Positions 1 through 8,806 of a DNA stretch of 64,000 bases are shown here, piece by piece. The DNA comes from Halocatena marina (lineage in GTDB: Archaea > Halobacteriota > Halobacteria > Halobacteriales > Haloarculaceae): assembly GCF_025913575.1 (NCBI RefSeq), contig NZ_CP109785.1, forward strand, positions 2,666,001-2,730,000, written 5' to 3'. A program made the translations under genes and the position numbers. Every line of letters starts with the position of its first letter. The stretch's first letter is position 1. The notes under the pieces are model-generated. The model was not told where the DNA came from. It saw only the letters and a list, made by a program, of their open reading frames with translations, and searched no databases.

Positions 1-21
1 CGAATCCCCCGAACAAACGCA

Positions 22-249
22 TTAGCCATCGAGTTTTACAGCACTGCCGGTCAGCGCCATGTGTAAGAAGACGATACCGAAGCCAATCGGAGCGAGTACA
101 GCGATAAAAAGTCCACCCAACCCTCTTCCAACATTCAGGACACCGATGTTGTACAGTTGCCAGCCCATGAATCCGCTGAGGAGCAGACACGAAAGGGCAA
201 TGATTCCCGAAAATAGCCGCACAGAGGGAGTAAGATCGCTCACGGCCAC
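22..249 (-). CDS. small two-helix membrane protein, unknown function
   Basis: A 75-residue protein starting at GTG (a second in-frame GTG lies two codons later). Two hydrophobic segments, about residues 11-31 and 43-66, are separated by a short Gly-rich loop, so it should be an integral membrane protein with short tails. I recognise no family. It lies in the same orientation as, and downstream of, the cyclophilin gene, with about 205 bases between. That gap holds only antisense-looking reading frames. Small two-helix proteins like this are common in haloarchaea; no function can be given. Confidence 0.55.
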   Translation of the reverse strand: MAVSDLTPSVRLFSGIIALSCLLLSGFMGWQLYNIGVLNVGRGLGGLFIAVLAPIGFGIVFLHMALTGSAVKLDG

Positions 250-454
250 TCGATTATGGTGTTCCTCGGAAGATCAGTTCCGTTTTCGATGTCGAGATGC
301 CGTCCCACGATCCCAACGGATCCGAAATCGATACCAAGGACAGTGGCGGGAGTCGTTGTGAGCGACAGGTGGACGAACAGTTGAAAGACAGAGAGCGGAC
401 GCTCCAACGACCGAGAGCACCGAGTAATCGTGTACCGATGCGCTCTCGCATTCC

Positions 455-973
455 TTATCGGTGGATCGTTACAGATTCGATCAGTACGTCGTCCACTGGT
501 CGGTCCTGTGCAGCCGTTTCGACCGATCCAATCTCGTTGACGACATCCATTCCGTCCACGACTTCACCGAACACCGAATGCCGGCCATCAAGATGGGGCT
601 GTGCGTCGAGTGTGATGAAAAACTGCGATCCGTTGGTGTTCGGACCGGAGTTGGCCATCGACAGTGTTCCTGGACCATCGTGAGACAGATCGTCGTGGAA
701 CTCATCGTCGAACTGATACCCGGGACCACCGCGTCCGGTGCCGGTCGGGTCCCCGCCCTGAATCATGAATCCATCAATGACGCGATGAACGAGAACGTCG
801 TCGTACAGCGGCTCGTTCTGCTTTGTTTCGTCCGTCTCGGGATCGGTCCACTCCTTGCTCCCAGTGGCAAGTCCAATGAAGTTCTCGACGGTGCGCGGTA
901 CACGCTCTTCGAACAGTTCGACCTCGATATCACCGTGGTTCGTGTGGATCCGCGCGTTTGGATTGTCGCTCAT
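455..973 (-). CDS. cyclophilin-type peptidyl-prolyl cis-trans isomerase
   Basis: A 172-residue single-domain cyclophilin that accelerates cis-trans isomerisation of Xaa-Pro bonds. Visible family motifs are the N-terminal NHGDIEVELFEERVPRTVEN strand, the active-site region VHRVIDGFMIQGGDPTGTG (about residues 62-80), FDDEFHD, MANSGPNTNGSQFFIT and the C-terminal HSVFGEVVDGMDVV. There is no signal peptide, so it should be cytoplasmic. The length is normal for prokaryotic cyclophilins. An insertion with TDPETDETKQNEPLYDD before the active site is acidic, as usual in halophiles. ATG start; it appears to be monocistronic. Confidence 0.95.
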   Translation of the reverse strand: MSDNPNARIHTNHGDIEVELFEERVPRTVENFIGLATGSKEWTDPETDETKQNEPLYDDVLVHRVIDGFMIQGGDPTGTGRGGPGYQFDDEFHDDLSHDGPGTLSMANSGPNTNGSQFFITLDAQPHLDGRHSVFGEVVDGMDVVNEIGSVETAAQDRPVDDVLIESVTIHR

Positions 974-1059
974 ACATTTAAATCGTCTCCTGGTAGGCTG
1001 AAAAGGGTGCCGATCAGCGGTCTGTGGTTCGATTGATGGGTTACACGGTTGATGAGCAC

Positions 1060-1305
1060 TCAGCTCCCCGTGAGTGCTTCTTCGTATCCGTATCGCACGT
1101 TGTTGTAGAGAATGACTACGATAGCGACGAGAATTCGAATCATGATGAGCAGACTGCCGAGCTCGACGAGATTGACGACAAGATCCAGTTCGGCGATTCT
1201 GATCAGAACAATCTCAGAAGTGAGAGTGCCAGCGAACCACAACGCGAATGCGATCCAGAACGCTTCATCGCGCAAAAGGAGGGTAGTGAGTGTCGAGAGG
1301 ACCAT
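1060..1305 (-). CDS. small membrane protein, unknown
   Basis: An 81-residue, very hydrophobic protein with two or three predicted helices (about residues 15-36 and 40-68) and a short charged C-terminus. The ATG start is preceded on the coding strand by an AT-rich stretch (about 1306-1340) that could hold the promoter. It lies between the cyclophilin gene and the TrpD-like gene, all on the minus strand, but spacing is too wide to claim an operon. No family is recognised. Confidence 0.6.
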   Translation of the reverse strand: MVLSTLTTLLLRDEAFWIAFALWFAGTLTSEIVLIRIAELDLVVNLVELGSLLIMIRILVAIVVILYNNVRYGYEEALTGS

Positions 1306-1368
1306 ATATTTTCAATACGTGCTTTCGAATATATTTTTTCTGGGTCCGCGTGAGGTTCGTTGCGCAGT

Positions 1369-2433
1369 TCAGAATGCTTCGAGTGCTTCGAGCGTCTCGG
1401 CTGCGCGTCCGTCGTCGATAGCATCACGCGCCAGTGCTAACCCGTCCTCAATCGTTGCTGCGTCTTCGCGGGCGTAGATGCGGAGTGCAGCATTGAGCGC
1501 GATCGCATCAGCAAAGCTGTCCTCACGGTCACCAGTCAGAACCTCTCGGGTGATCTGTGCCGAGGCTGTGGGAACGTCCTCGACAGCGAGATCATCGCTC
1601 GTCATGTCCATCCCGTACTCTGCGGTTTCGATCTCGAAGTCATCGAGGTCGCCGTCGGTCGAAACGGCCACCTTCGTCGATCCGGGTCGGACGTCGTCGT
1701 AGCCCTCCATTCCTTGGAACATGACGACTCGTCGGATGTCATAACGTTCGCTCTCCGCGAACGTATCGATGATGCGCTTGGCGTAGGGGAGGTGATAGAA
1801 GCTCCCGAGGTGAACGGTTGCGTCTGCGGGGTTCGCGAGCGTCTCGATCGTGTTAACGAACGTCCGGACGCCCATCTGATCACGACGGTCGAAGAGATCG
1901 TGGACAGCCGGGTTGACGTTCGGTTGGTAGTAGAACCCGAATCCAATCTCGTCGGTCATAGCTGCGCTCTCCTCTGGAGCGAGATCAGTCCGAACGCCGA
2001 GTTCATCGAGCACGTGTTTGTACGCCCACGACTTTTGTGTTGGAACGTGATCGCCGCTGTGAGCGACAACGGGCGTCCCTGCGGCAGCGGCAACAACACC
2101 GGCACCGACACCGAGAAGCGCAGATCGACTCTTTCCGTCGTAGTTCGCGCCACAATCGACGGGATCACAGTCGGGGGAAGCGAACTCAACCGATTCCTCC
2201 GCCATCACGTCGATATACGCGGCGAGTTCTTCCGGTGTGTTGCGCTTCCACCGGTTCGCTAGCCAGAACGCCCCGAGTGTCGTTGGGTCTGGGGCACCCG
2301 CAAGGATGCGTTGGAACGCCTCCATTGCCTGTTCACGGGTCATATCGTCCGCGGACTTGTGTCCCGATCCGACGACCTCGGTCATGAGTCGCTTCAGCGG
2401 CCACTCACCGAATGTCTGTGCTGTCTCGACCAT
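1369..2433 (-). CDS. anthranilate phosphoribosyltransferase-like protein (TrpD paralogue)
   Basis: A 354-residue protein of the TrpD / glycosyltransferase family 3 fold. The helical N-terminal domain with GxGHKSADDMTREQAMEAF (about residues 22-40) and GAPDPTTLGAFWLANRWK (46-63) is typical. The hallmark Gly-rich PRPP loop of true TrpD (GTGGD...) is replaced by DCGANYDGKSR (about 93-103), and the KHGNR substrate motif by AHSGDHVPTQ (about 124-133). It is therefore probably not the tryptophan enzyme but a TrpD2-type paralogue, which is known in archaea and bacteria with poorly defined substrates. No trp genes are nearby. Full length, ATG start, monocistronic. Confidence 0.8.
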   Translation of the reverse strand: MVETAQTFGEWPLKRLMTEVVGSGHKSADDMTREQAMEAFQRILAGAPDPTTLGAFWLANRWKRNTPEELAAYIDVMAEESVEFASPDCDPVDCGANYDGKSRSALLGVGAGVVAAAAGTPVVAHSGDHVPTQKSWAYKHVLDELGVRTDLAPEESAAMTDEIGFGFYYQPNVNPAVHDLFDRRDQMGVRTFVNTIETLANPADATVHLGSFYHLPYAKRIIDTFAESERYDIRRVVMFQGMEGYDDVRPGSTKVAVSTDGDLDDFEIETAEYGMDMTSDDLAVEDVPTASAQITREVLTGDREDSFADAIALNAALRIYAREDAATIEDGLALARDAIDDGRAAETLEALEAF

Positions 2434-2539
2434 GTCCAGAATTCGGGCCTACCGTGCTAAAAACGTCCCGTTCGTCCCGAAACGTTGTGGATAGTCTCGG
2501 GTGCAAAGTGAGGTTACGAGCAAAATCTACGACTGTGGA

Positions 2540-3391
2540 TCAGACGAGATCAGTGCGTTCGAACCGCCAGTAGCCCATTGCGAGCGGTACCATTGCCCAA
2601 AATAGCAGCACAAAGATTCCAAACAGTTGAACCGTTAGGTTTCCGGGATACCCGATCGATGAATCGGCCAGACTGGCGACGAACTCGCTGTTCTGTACGA
2701 AGTTATCCATCGGATTGACTCGCTGGGCGTAGAGGTACCACGTTGACCACGTGTTTGGGTCGAGTGGATCGATCCCCGCGGTTGAGGCACTTCCTGTAGA
2801 TATCAGCGCCGCCAGCGGCAGCGCGACGCTTCTCCAGATTCCGAATGGACCAAGGATCATAAACAGACCCAACAGACTGGCAATTGCTTGCAACCGCGAG
2901 GTGACCGCCGCCGAGACCCCGACCGTCACCGCAGTCCACACTGTTCCATAGAATAGGACGTAACTCACCATCACGACGAACACGACGAGGGGGAGCGTCC
3001 CGTAAGCGATGGCAACGACAGCACCGAGTGCAAGCAACCCGATAGAGAGCACGGCCGCAACGAGCGCCACTCGTCCGAGTAGTTTGCCGACGATGACATC
3101 TCGCCGGACGATCGGATGACCGAACAACACTCGAAGACTTCCCGACTCGCGCTCCCCGACAACTGCTCGATATGCAGCGATTATGGTCAGCGGTGCGATG
3201 AAATTCTGGAAGACAAGCGGAAAGAACGCAATGGCGTCGGTAGCGTTGTCGAGGATCGGGCTATCCGTCAAGCCGTAGAAACTCGGAACGGTCACAACGA
3301 GTAACACCAATGTGAGACCCCAGAGGAGCTTCGAGCGGGCAGCGTCCTCGAACTCTTTTTTCGCGATAGTTAGCATCGGCGTCGCTGTCAT
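2540..3391 (-). CDS. ABC-2 type transporter permease
   Basis: A 283-residue membrane protein with about six helices. The first follows the N-terminal IAKKEFEDAARSKLLW segment, and RESGSLRVLFGHPIVRRDVIVGK (about residues 81-103) is the conserved cytoplasmic coupling region of ABC-2/NosY-like permeases. It forms the channel for the ATPase encoded immediately upstream; its ATG overlaps that gene's TGA by four bases (3388-3391), indicating translational coupling. The substrate is unknown; relatives export antibiotics, proteins or copper-related factors. No accessory gene here narrows it. Confidence 0.9.
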   Translation of the reverse strand: MTATPMLTIAKKEFEDAARSKLLWGLTLVLLVVTVPSFYGLTDSPILDNATDAIAFFPLVFQNFIAPLTIIAAYRAVVGERESGSLRVLFGHPIVRRDVIVGKLLGRVALVAAVLSIGLLALGAVVAIAYGTLPLVVFVVMVSYVLFYGTVWTAVTVGVSAAVTSRLQAIASLLGLFMILGPFGIWRSVALPLAALISTGSASTAGIDPLDPNTWSTWYLYAQRVNPMDNFVQNSEFVASLADSSIGYPGNLTVQLFGIFVLLFWAMVPLAMGYWRFERTDLV

Positions 3392-4311
3392 GGTTTGCCC
3401 TCTCTCGCACCAGTTTTGTTCGTATGCTCGACGAAGATATCCTCCAGAGCGGTTCGTTCGACATCGATATCGATCACTGACGCTCCTGCTCGCTCAATCT
3501 CCGAGATGACCGTTGCCTTAATCTTAGAATTCGAACATCCGATACGGAGCGTTGTGCCGTTAATTGTTACATCAGTAACGTCATCGATACCCCTAATATT
3601 AGACGTATCAGGTACTTCGTCAACGGAGATAACAAGAGTAGATGTCGTCCCGGATGCTGCACACAGTTCATCAACTGTATCGACAGCGACGAGAGTACCT
3701 TCGTTCATGATACCGACGCGATCGCAGACTGCCTCAACCTGCTCCAAAATATGGCTGGAGAAGAATACGGTCGTGCCACGGTCTGTCTCCTCGCGGACAA
3801 TCTGGCGCATCAGCCGAGCACCGTTCGGATCAAGGCCACTGGACGGCTCATCGAGGATGAGCAGATCGGGCTGGCCAACGAGTGCCATTCCCAGTGCAAG
3901 GCGCTGGCGCATTCCTTTCGAGAACTCACCGACTGTCTGATTCTCGCTGTCGGTGAGCCCGACTCGCTTCAGAACTGTGTCCGGGTCGTCGCTACTATCT
4001 TCCAATTCTACCGCGAATTGGATGTGTTTACGGGCGGTCAGCCGGTCATAGAGATGATAGCCTTCCGGAAGGATGCCGATATGCTCACGAACAAGACGTG
4101 GCTCGCTGTGAGGCTCATGCCCGAGAATCGATATCTCGCCTGAAGTGGGTCGAATAAAGTCGAGGAGCATATTGATGGTAGTAGACTTCCCTGCTCCATT
4201 CGGACCGAGAAAGCCGAATACTTCACCTTCGTTGACCTCTAGGTTCACGTCGTGGACCGCTGTCAGATCTCCAAATCGTTTCTTTAGCCGATTCGTTCTT
4301 ATTACACTCAT
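3388..4311 (-). CDS. ABC transporter ATP-binding protein
   Basis: A 307-residue ATPase of the ABC-2 exporter class. It shows Walker A GPNGAGKST (about residue 37), the family signature FSKGMRQRLALGMALV, Walker B LLILDEPSSGLDP and the switch His in FFSSHILEQVEAV. The C-terminal ~90 residues form the extra domain typical of this class. It should energise the permease encoded directly downstream. Most genes here look leaderless, but this start has a strong Shine-Dalgarno sequence eight bases upstream, consistent with a leadered transcript. Confidence 0.95.
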   Translation of the reverse strand: MSVIRTNRLKKRFGDLTAVHDVNLEVNEGEVFGFLGPNGAGKSTTINMLLDFIRPTSGEISILGHEPHSEPRLVREHIGILPEGYHLYDRLTARKHIQFAVELEDSSDDPDTVLKRVGLTDSENQTVGEFSKGMRQRLALGMALVGQPDLLILDEPSSGLDPNGARLMRQIVREETDRGTTVFFSSHILEQVEAVCDRVGIMNEGTLVAVDTVDELCAASGTTSTLVISVDEVPDTSNIRGIDDVTDVTINGTTLRIGCSNSKIKATVISEIERAGASVIDIDVERTALEDIFVEHTNKTGAREGKP

Positions 4312-4318
4312 ATTAACA

Positions 4319-4325
4319 CACCTCC
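4319..4325 (-). promoter_or_regulatory. Shine-Dalgarno site of the ABC ATPase gene
   Basis: On the minus strand the sequence GGAGGTG lies eight bases before the ATG at 4311 and is complementary to the anti-SD end of archaeal 16S rRNA. It stands out because most start codons in this window have no such site. Confidence 0.7.
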
Positions 4326-4509
4326 CGAGTGTATCGTAATGGTTTAAAATCTATCGTAAATCAAAGAATTCAATGAAGTCTGAATAGCCAAAGAGCTATC
4401 AACAGCATCCAGAGACGCTCATGTGTGCCATCCGATCGATTTCGAAATGCTACTCGTAGTCGAACAGCCGTAAGCGATACGAGAGACGGCGGAGAAGCTC
4501 AACTCGATC

Positions 4510-5355
4510 ATGGCCGAGCTTCGACGCATCACGACGTATCCGATCAAAGCTCTCGATCCGTTCGACAGGGAAACGGGACAGATCACCGACGGGGGAGTGA
4601 TCGAAGACGATCGTGAGTACGCTATCCTTGACCGATCGGCGGACGAATCCTACGACCCGGACACTGCATCCGTCTCCGGAAACGGCGATTACATCAACGG
4701 AAAGCGGACTGCTGCGGTTCACCGACTGCGTTCGACGTTCGACCCAGAAGCGCGCACTCTCATGATTCGAATTCAGGATGAGACAGACGCGCACACGTTC
4801 GATCTCGACGACAGAACGGAGCTGAATGCGTGGCTGACCGACTACTTCGGTCGACCAGTGAGTGTTCGTCGGGATGCGAGTGGCCATCACGATCTCCGCA
4901 AACGCGACATCTCGGGACCGTCGGTCATCAGCACTGCGACGCTCCGTGAAGTCGCTTCGTGGTTTCCGGAGATCGAGATAGACAGCATTCGTCGTCGGTT
5001 TCGCGCAAATCTCGAAATTGGGGGCGTCCCCCCATTCTGGGAGGACCGGCTTGTTGCCGACCACGGTGAGGCTGTTGCCTTTCGCGTCGGTGATGTGCGA
5101 TTCGAAGGCGTCGAACCGTGCAAACGGTGTGTTGTTCCGCTACGCGATCCCGACACCGGAGAAAAGAACGACGACGTTCGGCAGACGTTCATAGAAAAGC
5201 GCAGAGAAACTCGGCCCGAGTGGCTTGACAGTGACCGCTTCGACAGTGATTTTCGACTGATGACAGTAACGAACATCCCGACACGTGATTGGGGGAAAAC
5301 GCTGCGAGTGGGAGACTCCGTCGAGATCATCGGAACGCACTCATACTCCTCCTAA
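4510..5355 (+). CDS. MOSC domain-containing protein (YcbX/mARC-like)
   Basis: A 281-residue protein with an N-terminal MOSC_N beta-barrel (YPIKALDPFD at about residue 11) followed by the MOSC domain (about 110-275). The family's conserved cysteine is in FEGVEPCKRCVVPLRDPDTG (about residues 197-216), where a Cys binds molybdenum cofactor sulfur in characterised relatives such as mARC and YcbX. The substrate is unknown; relatives reduce N-hydroxylated compounds or handle sulfur for Moco enzymes. No redox partner domain is fused and no Moco genes are adjacent. ATG start; transcribed divergently from the ABC operon. Confidence 0.9.
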   Translation: MAELRRITTYPIKALDPFDRETGQITDGGVIEDDREYAILDRSADESYDPDTASVSGNGDYINGKRTAAVHRLRSTFDPEARTLMIRIQDETDAHTFDLDDRTELNAWLTDYFGRPVSVRRDASGHHDLRKRDISGPSVISTATLREVASWFPEIEIDSIRRRFRANLEIGGVPPFWEDRLVADHGEAVAFRVGDVRFEGVEPCKRCVVPLRDPDTGEKNDDVRQTFIEKRRETRPEWLDSDRFDSDFRLMTVTNIPTRDWGKTLRVGDSVEIIGTHSYSS

Positions 5356-5502
5356 GTCGTATCCGATCGATTCACGACGGCTACAAAAGAACGACTGGGA
5401 AACGTTAAATATTTTTGACATACTCCTGCTGAGCTCCTTGATTGAAAAGCGAAATCGACCCTCAAAGGTCACAAATTGAATGAATCACTCGATCGACGGG
5501 TA

Positions 5503-6021
5503 CTACGCGTTTTGTGCCTGCTCCTCTGGTTGTGCGCCAACCGAATCGAGTTGTTCCGTGATAAGCCCGTTCACGTGCTCAGGATTCGGCACGTTGACGA
5601 GTGTGAGATCGGTCCCGCCAGTTCCGGCCGTATCGACCCGAATGCTGCCGTACGATAGGAAGCGCTCGGGAAGTGATTGAGAATAGGAAGTGTTCTGGAT
5701 TCGATCGAGTCGGATGTTGATCACATTCCGCGAGAGGATCCCCGTCTTTTTGTACACCTCCTCGCTTGTAAGCACATACTGAATGCTCTGGTGACGAAAG
5801 TACGTTATTGCGATCATCACAAAACCGATCCCCACGGGAGCGATCGAGATGATTCGTAGCACATCACTGGATAGTATGATCCCTCCAAGACCGAGTCCGA
5901 TGACGATGAGTCCAGTGACGACTGTCCCCCAAGCTGACCGCAGACTCGGATGATCGCTCCAAATGAGTTGCTCGTCAGCAGTCAAGGTGACCCACGAAGG
6001 CACATCTACGTTTCCCGGCAT
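5503..6021 (-). CDS. bacterial-PH-domain (YdbT/YdbS-like) membrane protein
   Basis: A 172-residue protein. After an N-terminal segment ending in EQLIWSDHPSLRSAW come two membrane helices (about residues 31-50 and 55-72) and then the PH-like domain. That domain carries the typical YVLTSEEVYKKTGILSRNVINIRLDRIQNT pattern (about 79-108, quoted in pieces: YVLTSEEVYKKTG, LDRIQNTSYSQSLPERFL) and the closing GSIRVDTAGTGG...LVNVPNPEHV. This is the bPH2 (YdbT) architecture, of unknown molecular role at the membrane. ATG start, monocistronic. Confidence 0.85.
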   Translation of the reverse strand: MPGNVDVPSWVTLTADEQLIWSDHPSLRSAWGTVVTGLIVIGLGLGGIILSSDVLRIISIAPVGIGFVMIAITYFRHQSIQYVLTSEEVYKKTGILSRNVINIRLDRIQNTSYSQSLPERFLSYGSIRVDTAGTGGTDLTLVNVPNPEHVNGLITEQLDSVGAQPEEQAQNA

Positions 6022-6283
6022 ATGCTGGGATATGTTACGCAGGAACTTGTCAGTATCCCTTAGCAGAAGACCAAGCTATGTTTTTGATCTCCTGTCGGGA
6101 AGGCTGTTTACAAAAATACTGATTGAACGCATTGTTGACAATACTATAACACAATTTCAGAAGCAATAGTGTGTCATAATATGAGCCACAGCAGCAGAGA
6201 TGGGTAGACACGCCACATTCTACGAACAGATACGTTCGTCTGAAACCGACAGACGGTAAACGCCGACCGTACTACGAATAACA

Positions 6284-7318
6284 ATGAGCGTACTGGAGGA
6301 TGATTGGCGAAAGACCCTCGACGAGGTCGACGCCGAACTCATCGATGGGTTCCAGAGCGGTATCCCAGTCGAGCGTCGACCGTTTCGTGCGGTCGGGGCT
6401 GCGCTCGGCGTGACCGAAGCCGAGGCGTTGTCTCGGATTGAACGCCTCCGTAATCAAGGCATTTTTCGTCGATTTGGTGCGGTGTTGAATCCTCCGGTTA
6501 TCGGAAGTTCGACGCTCGCAGCGGTGAAAGCCCCCGAAGAACAGTTCGACGAAATTGCTGTGGCGATCAACGACTACCAGCAGGTGAACCACAACTACCG
6601 ACGAGACCACGAGTGGAATATGTGGTTCGTTGTTACCGCAGGGACTCGCAAGACACGCGATCGTATCCTCGGAGAGATCGAACAGCTAACAGGCAGCGTG
6701 CTCAATCTCCCGATGCTGACCGATTACTACATTAATCTCGAATTTCCCGTTGTAAACTCAGATCGGTTCGCACGCGAGAACCACACGGAGACGACAGTAG
6801 ACGCCACACGAATCAGTGAAGCGGCGACTGCAGATCTCTCAGATCTCGATCGGCGGCTCCTGCTCGCAATACAAGACGGACTCCCGCTTTCTTTGACACC
6901 GTATCAAGACGTCGCAAACGCGATCAATGCAGACACCGAGACAGTCACAACCGCCATCGATCGTCTGCTCGATAGGGGCTGTATCAAGCGCATTGGCTGT
7001 GTCGTCAATCACGTCGTCACCGGTTTCGATAACAACTGTATGGTCGTCTGGGATATACCTGAAACAGAACTCGATGCCCGCGGCGAACGCGTCGGGGAAA
7101 TTCCGTACGTGACGCTGTGCTATCATCGGCCACGGCGACCAGAACTGGGTTGGTCATACACGCTCTTTACGATGATTCACGGGCGAGATGCCGATGCTGT
7201 CGATGAGACCGTTGACGAGCTTGCACGCGAACATCTCCCCTATCCACACGAGCGTCTCTACTCGACTGAAACGCTGAAACAAACCGGCGCGCGCTACGAA
7301 GATCTCGTCAGCACGTAA
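6284..7318 (+). CDS. ahbAB: siroheme decarboxylase, fused AhbA-AhbB (Lrp/AsnC-like)
   Basis: A 344-residue protein made of two tandem Lrp/AsnC-like halves. Each half starts with a winged-helix segment (first about 14-70, with GVTEAEALSRIERLRNQGIFRRFG; second about 180-235, with ETVTTAIDRLLDRGCIKRIG) followed by an alpha/beta ligand domain. The halves match the AhbA and AhbB subunits of siroheme decarboxylase, which removes two acetate carboxyls from sirohaem to give didecarboxysirohaem in the alternative haem pathway. In other archaea these are two genes; haloarchaea are known to carry fused forms. The HNYRRDHEWNMWFVV segment (about 105-119) is a family feature. ATG start; monocistronic. Confidence 0.88.
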   Translation: MSVLEDDWRKTLDEVDAELIDGFQSGIPVERRPFRAVGAALGVTEAEALSRIERLRNQGIFRRFGAVLNPPVIGSSTLAAVKAPEEQFDEIAVAINDYQQVNHNYRRDHEWNMWFVVTAGTRKTRDRILGEIEQLTGSVLNLPMLTDYYINLEFPVVNSDRFARENHTETTVDATRISEAATADLSDLDRRLLLAIQDGLPLSLTPYQDVANAINADTETVTTAIDRLLDRGCIKRIGCVVNHVVTGFDNNCMVVWDIPETELDARGERVGEIPYVTLCYHRPRRPELGWSYTLFTMIHGRDADAVDETVDELAREHLPYPHERLYSTETLKQTGARYEDLVST

Positions 7319-7415
7319 ATTCTCAAAAAGACACGCTTCTCAGATAGAGACGGATTGAAAGTAAGAGACGCCCATAAGCCGTGTCGTATCGCGCTGTACT
7401 ATTGTTTTACGTGCC

Positions 7416-7676
7416 TCATCGCCCGATAATGACGAGCATCGGACCGACAAAGACGAGCCCAATACCAACGAACTTGTAGGTGACGTCGTTACCCATCAAG
7501 CTGAGCGGCAAGCTCATAAAGAGGAGACCGAATGTGACGACGTGAAGTCCAGTGATGGTCTTGCTCCGGAGCGGAAGGGTACCGAGCAGTCCGAGTACGA
7601 ACACGAGCACAAGCACCTGACCGATATTGTACTGGAGCAGGAAATTGTCGATTACCTGTAGTGGGAGCGCGAACAT
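7416..7676 (-). CDS. small three-helix membrane protein, unknown
   Basis: An 86-residue hydrophobic protein with three predicted helices (about residues 17-34, 41-60 and 68-85) and almost no soluble part. ATG start. It faces the siroheme decarboxylase gene tail to tail and is in the same direction as the next gene upstream (7759-8088), about 80 bases away. No family recognised. Confidence 0.6.
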   Translation of the reverse strand: MFALPLQVIDNFLLQYNIGQVLVLVFVLGLLGTLPLRSKTITGLHVVTFGLLFMSLPLSLMGNDVTYKFVGIGLVFVGPMLVIIGR

Positions 7677-7758
7677 CCTTACATCCCATTCACGACGGTG
7701 CGGATTTCAAGGTTCCGTTACTCGGCGCAAGAATGAGATACCAACGCACACTCACACG

Positions 7759-8088
7759 TTAGTACCGACTTGAGAAATCGATCGGTCGTAGCAACAGATA
7801 CCACAGCGCGAATATTGTGAGTCCGTACCCGAAAATCCACATGAGTTCTCCGGATCCGGGCGGTCCGATTCGATCGAGCAGGTACACCATCAAGCCCGAC
7901 ATGACGATCCCGATCGCAGCGATGGCTCCACCGACCACGAACATCCTCGAAAGACCACCCGATTCATCAGTAGTGGTTTCAGAGTCAGTATCACCAGTAG
8001 TGTCGATATCGGAGCCTGTGTCTGCACTATCGTCGAGATCGACAGTAGTGTCGGTGTCCATGTCCCTGTCCCCGTTCGATTGTCCCAT
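7759..8088 (-). CDS. acidic-headed membrane protein, unknown
   Basis: A 109-residue protein with a 45-residue Asp/Thr/Ser-rich acidic N-terminus followed by two membrane helices (about residues 48-70 and 80-98) and an LRPIDF motif near the end. Haloarchaeal two-helix proteins with this build are common and uncharacterised. The frame is closed by a stop just upstream of the ATG (8098-8100), so the start is well fixed. No AT-rich promoter sits at the expected distance, suggesting that transcription begins further upstream. Confidence 0.6.
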   Translation of the reverse strand: MGQSNGDRDMDTDTTVDLDDSADTGSDIDTTGDTDSETTTDESGGLSRMFVVGGAIAAIGIVMSGLMVYLLDRIGPPGSGELMWIFGYGLTIFALWYLLLRPIDFSSRY

Positions 8089-8089
8089 A

Positions 8090-8273
8090 TTCGCCGTTCA
8101 CTCTCCGGGAGTGTGAACCCCTCGGTTGGAGATCGTTCTGTATCGGCCAGTTCTTCGAGAAGAGCGCCTACATCGTCCAGTTTAGACGCTTCCTCACTCG
8201 TTACCGTCCAGAATACCAGTGTGGTTGTACTGTCTTCTGTTGCGAGTGAAGCAGTAACGCTTTCACACAACAA
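8090..8273 (-). other. coding-like stretch without a convincing gene boundary
   Basis: On the minus strand one frame opens at TTG (8273) and reads acidic, protein-like sequence for about 60 codons (containing TLVFWTVTSEEASKLDDVG and LLEELADTERSPTEG). The same frame then runs on through the next gene, 7759-8088, where it looks like noise. It could be a broken or frameshifted 5' part of that gene, a relic, or chance. Nothing is recognised. Confidence 0.25.
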
Positions 8274-8287
8274 GTCGTGTTAATTTC

Positions 8288-8806
8288 ATGCCTTCGTCAC
8301 GGGAAGCAGCATTCGATAGACGGACATGGTCGCCAGTGTGGGCGGGCTATGCGGCCTGTGCGTGGATGCTCGTGTTCGCCGCGATGAGCTTCTACTGGGC
8401 ACTCGGCGGAACCGCCGGTCTTCAGACAGTCTCACTCGGGCAGGAGCGTGCAGGCGAGTCGTGGTTTACGTTGGTTCTTTGGCTCACCGGTCTTCTGAAA
8501 GTCATCGGCGGTCTGCTCGCGCTCGCGCTTGTTCGGCCGTGGGGGCAGCGAGTTCCTCGCATGCTGTTGCTCACTGCCGCGTGGGGGGTGAGCGCCCTGT
8601 TGCTTCTCCACGGTGTCGATTTCGTGATTCAGGGCGCGCTGACGAAGACTGGCGTCATCAGCGTCCCTACACTCACGGCGTGGACAGCGGTTCATTGGCA
8701 GACGTTCGTGTGGGGACCGTGGTTTGTACTCGGTGGGATCGCCTTCTGTGTGGCGAGTTGGAACTATCAGCGTCGGGCGTCTACGTGGCGTGCTGAGACG
8801 ACGTGA
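8288..8806 (+). CDS. DUF3995-type four-helix membrane protein
   Basis: A 172-residue integral membrane protein with four helices (about residues 18-38, 58-80, 90-112 and 130-155). The pattern YAACAWMLVFAAMSFYWALG at the first helix, a loop ending in VRPWGQRVPR, and HWQTFVWGPWFVLGG near the last helix fit the DUF3995 family. Function unknown. ATG start. Its 3' end overlaps the convergent gene 8781-9290 by 26 bases. Confidence 0.75.
   Translation: MPSSREAAFDRRTWSPVWAGYAACAWMLVFAAMSFYWALGGTAGLQTVSLGQERAGESWFTLVLWLTGLLKVIGGLLALALVRPWGQRVPRMLLLTAAWGVSALLLLHGVDFVIQGALTKTGVISVPTLTAWTAVHWQTFVWGPWFVLGGIAFCVASWNYQRRASTWRAETT

Noticed and set aside
254..451. 65-residue frame on the minus strand between two genes
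   Set aside because: Ser/Arg/Cys-rich, basic, no acidic bias, no promoter; looks like non-coding DNA.
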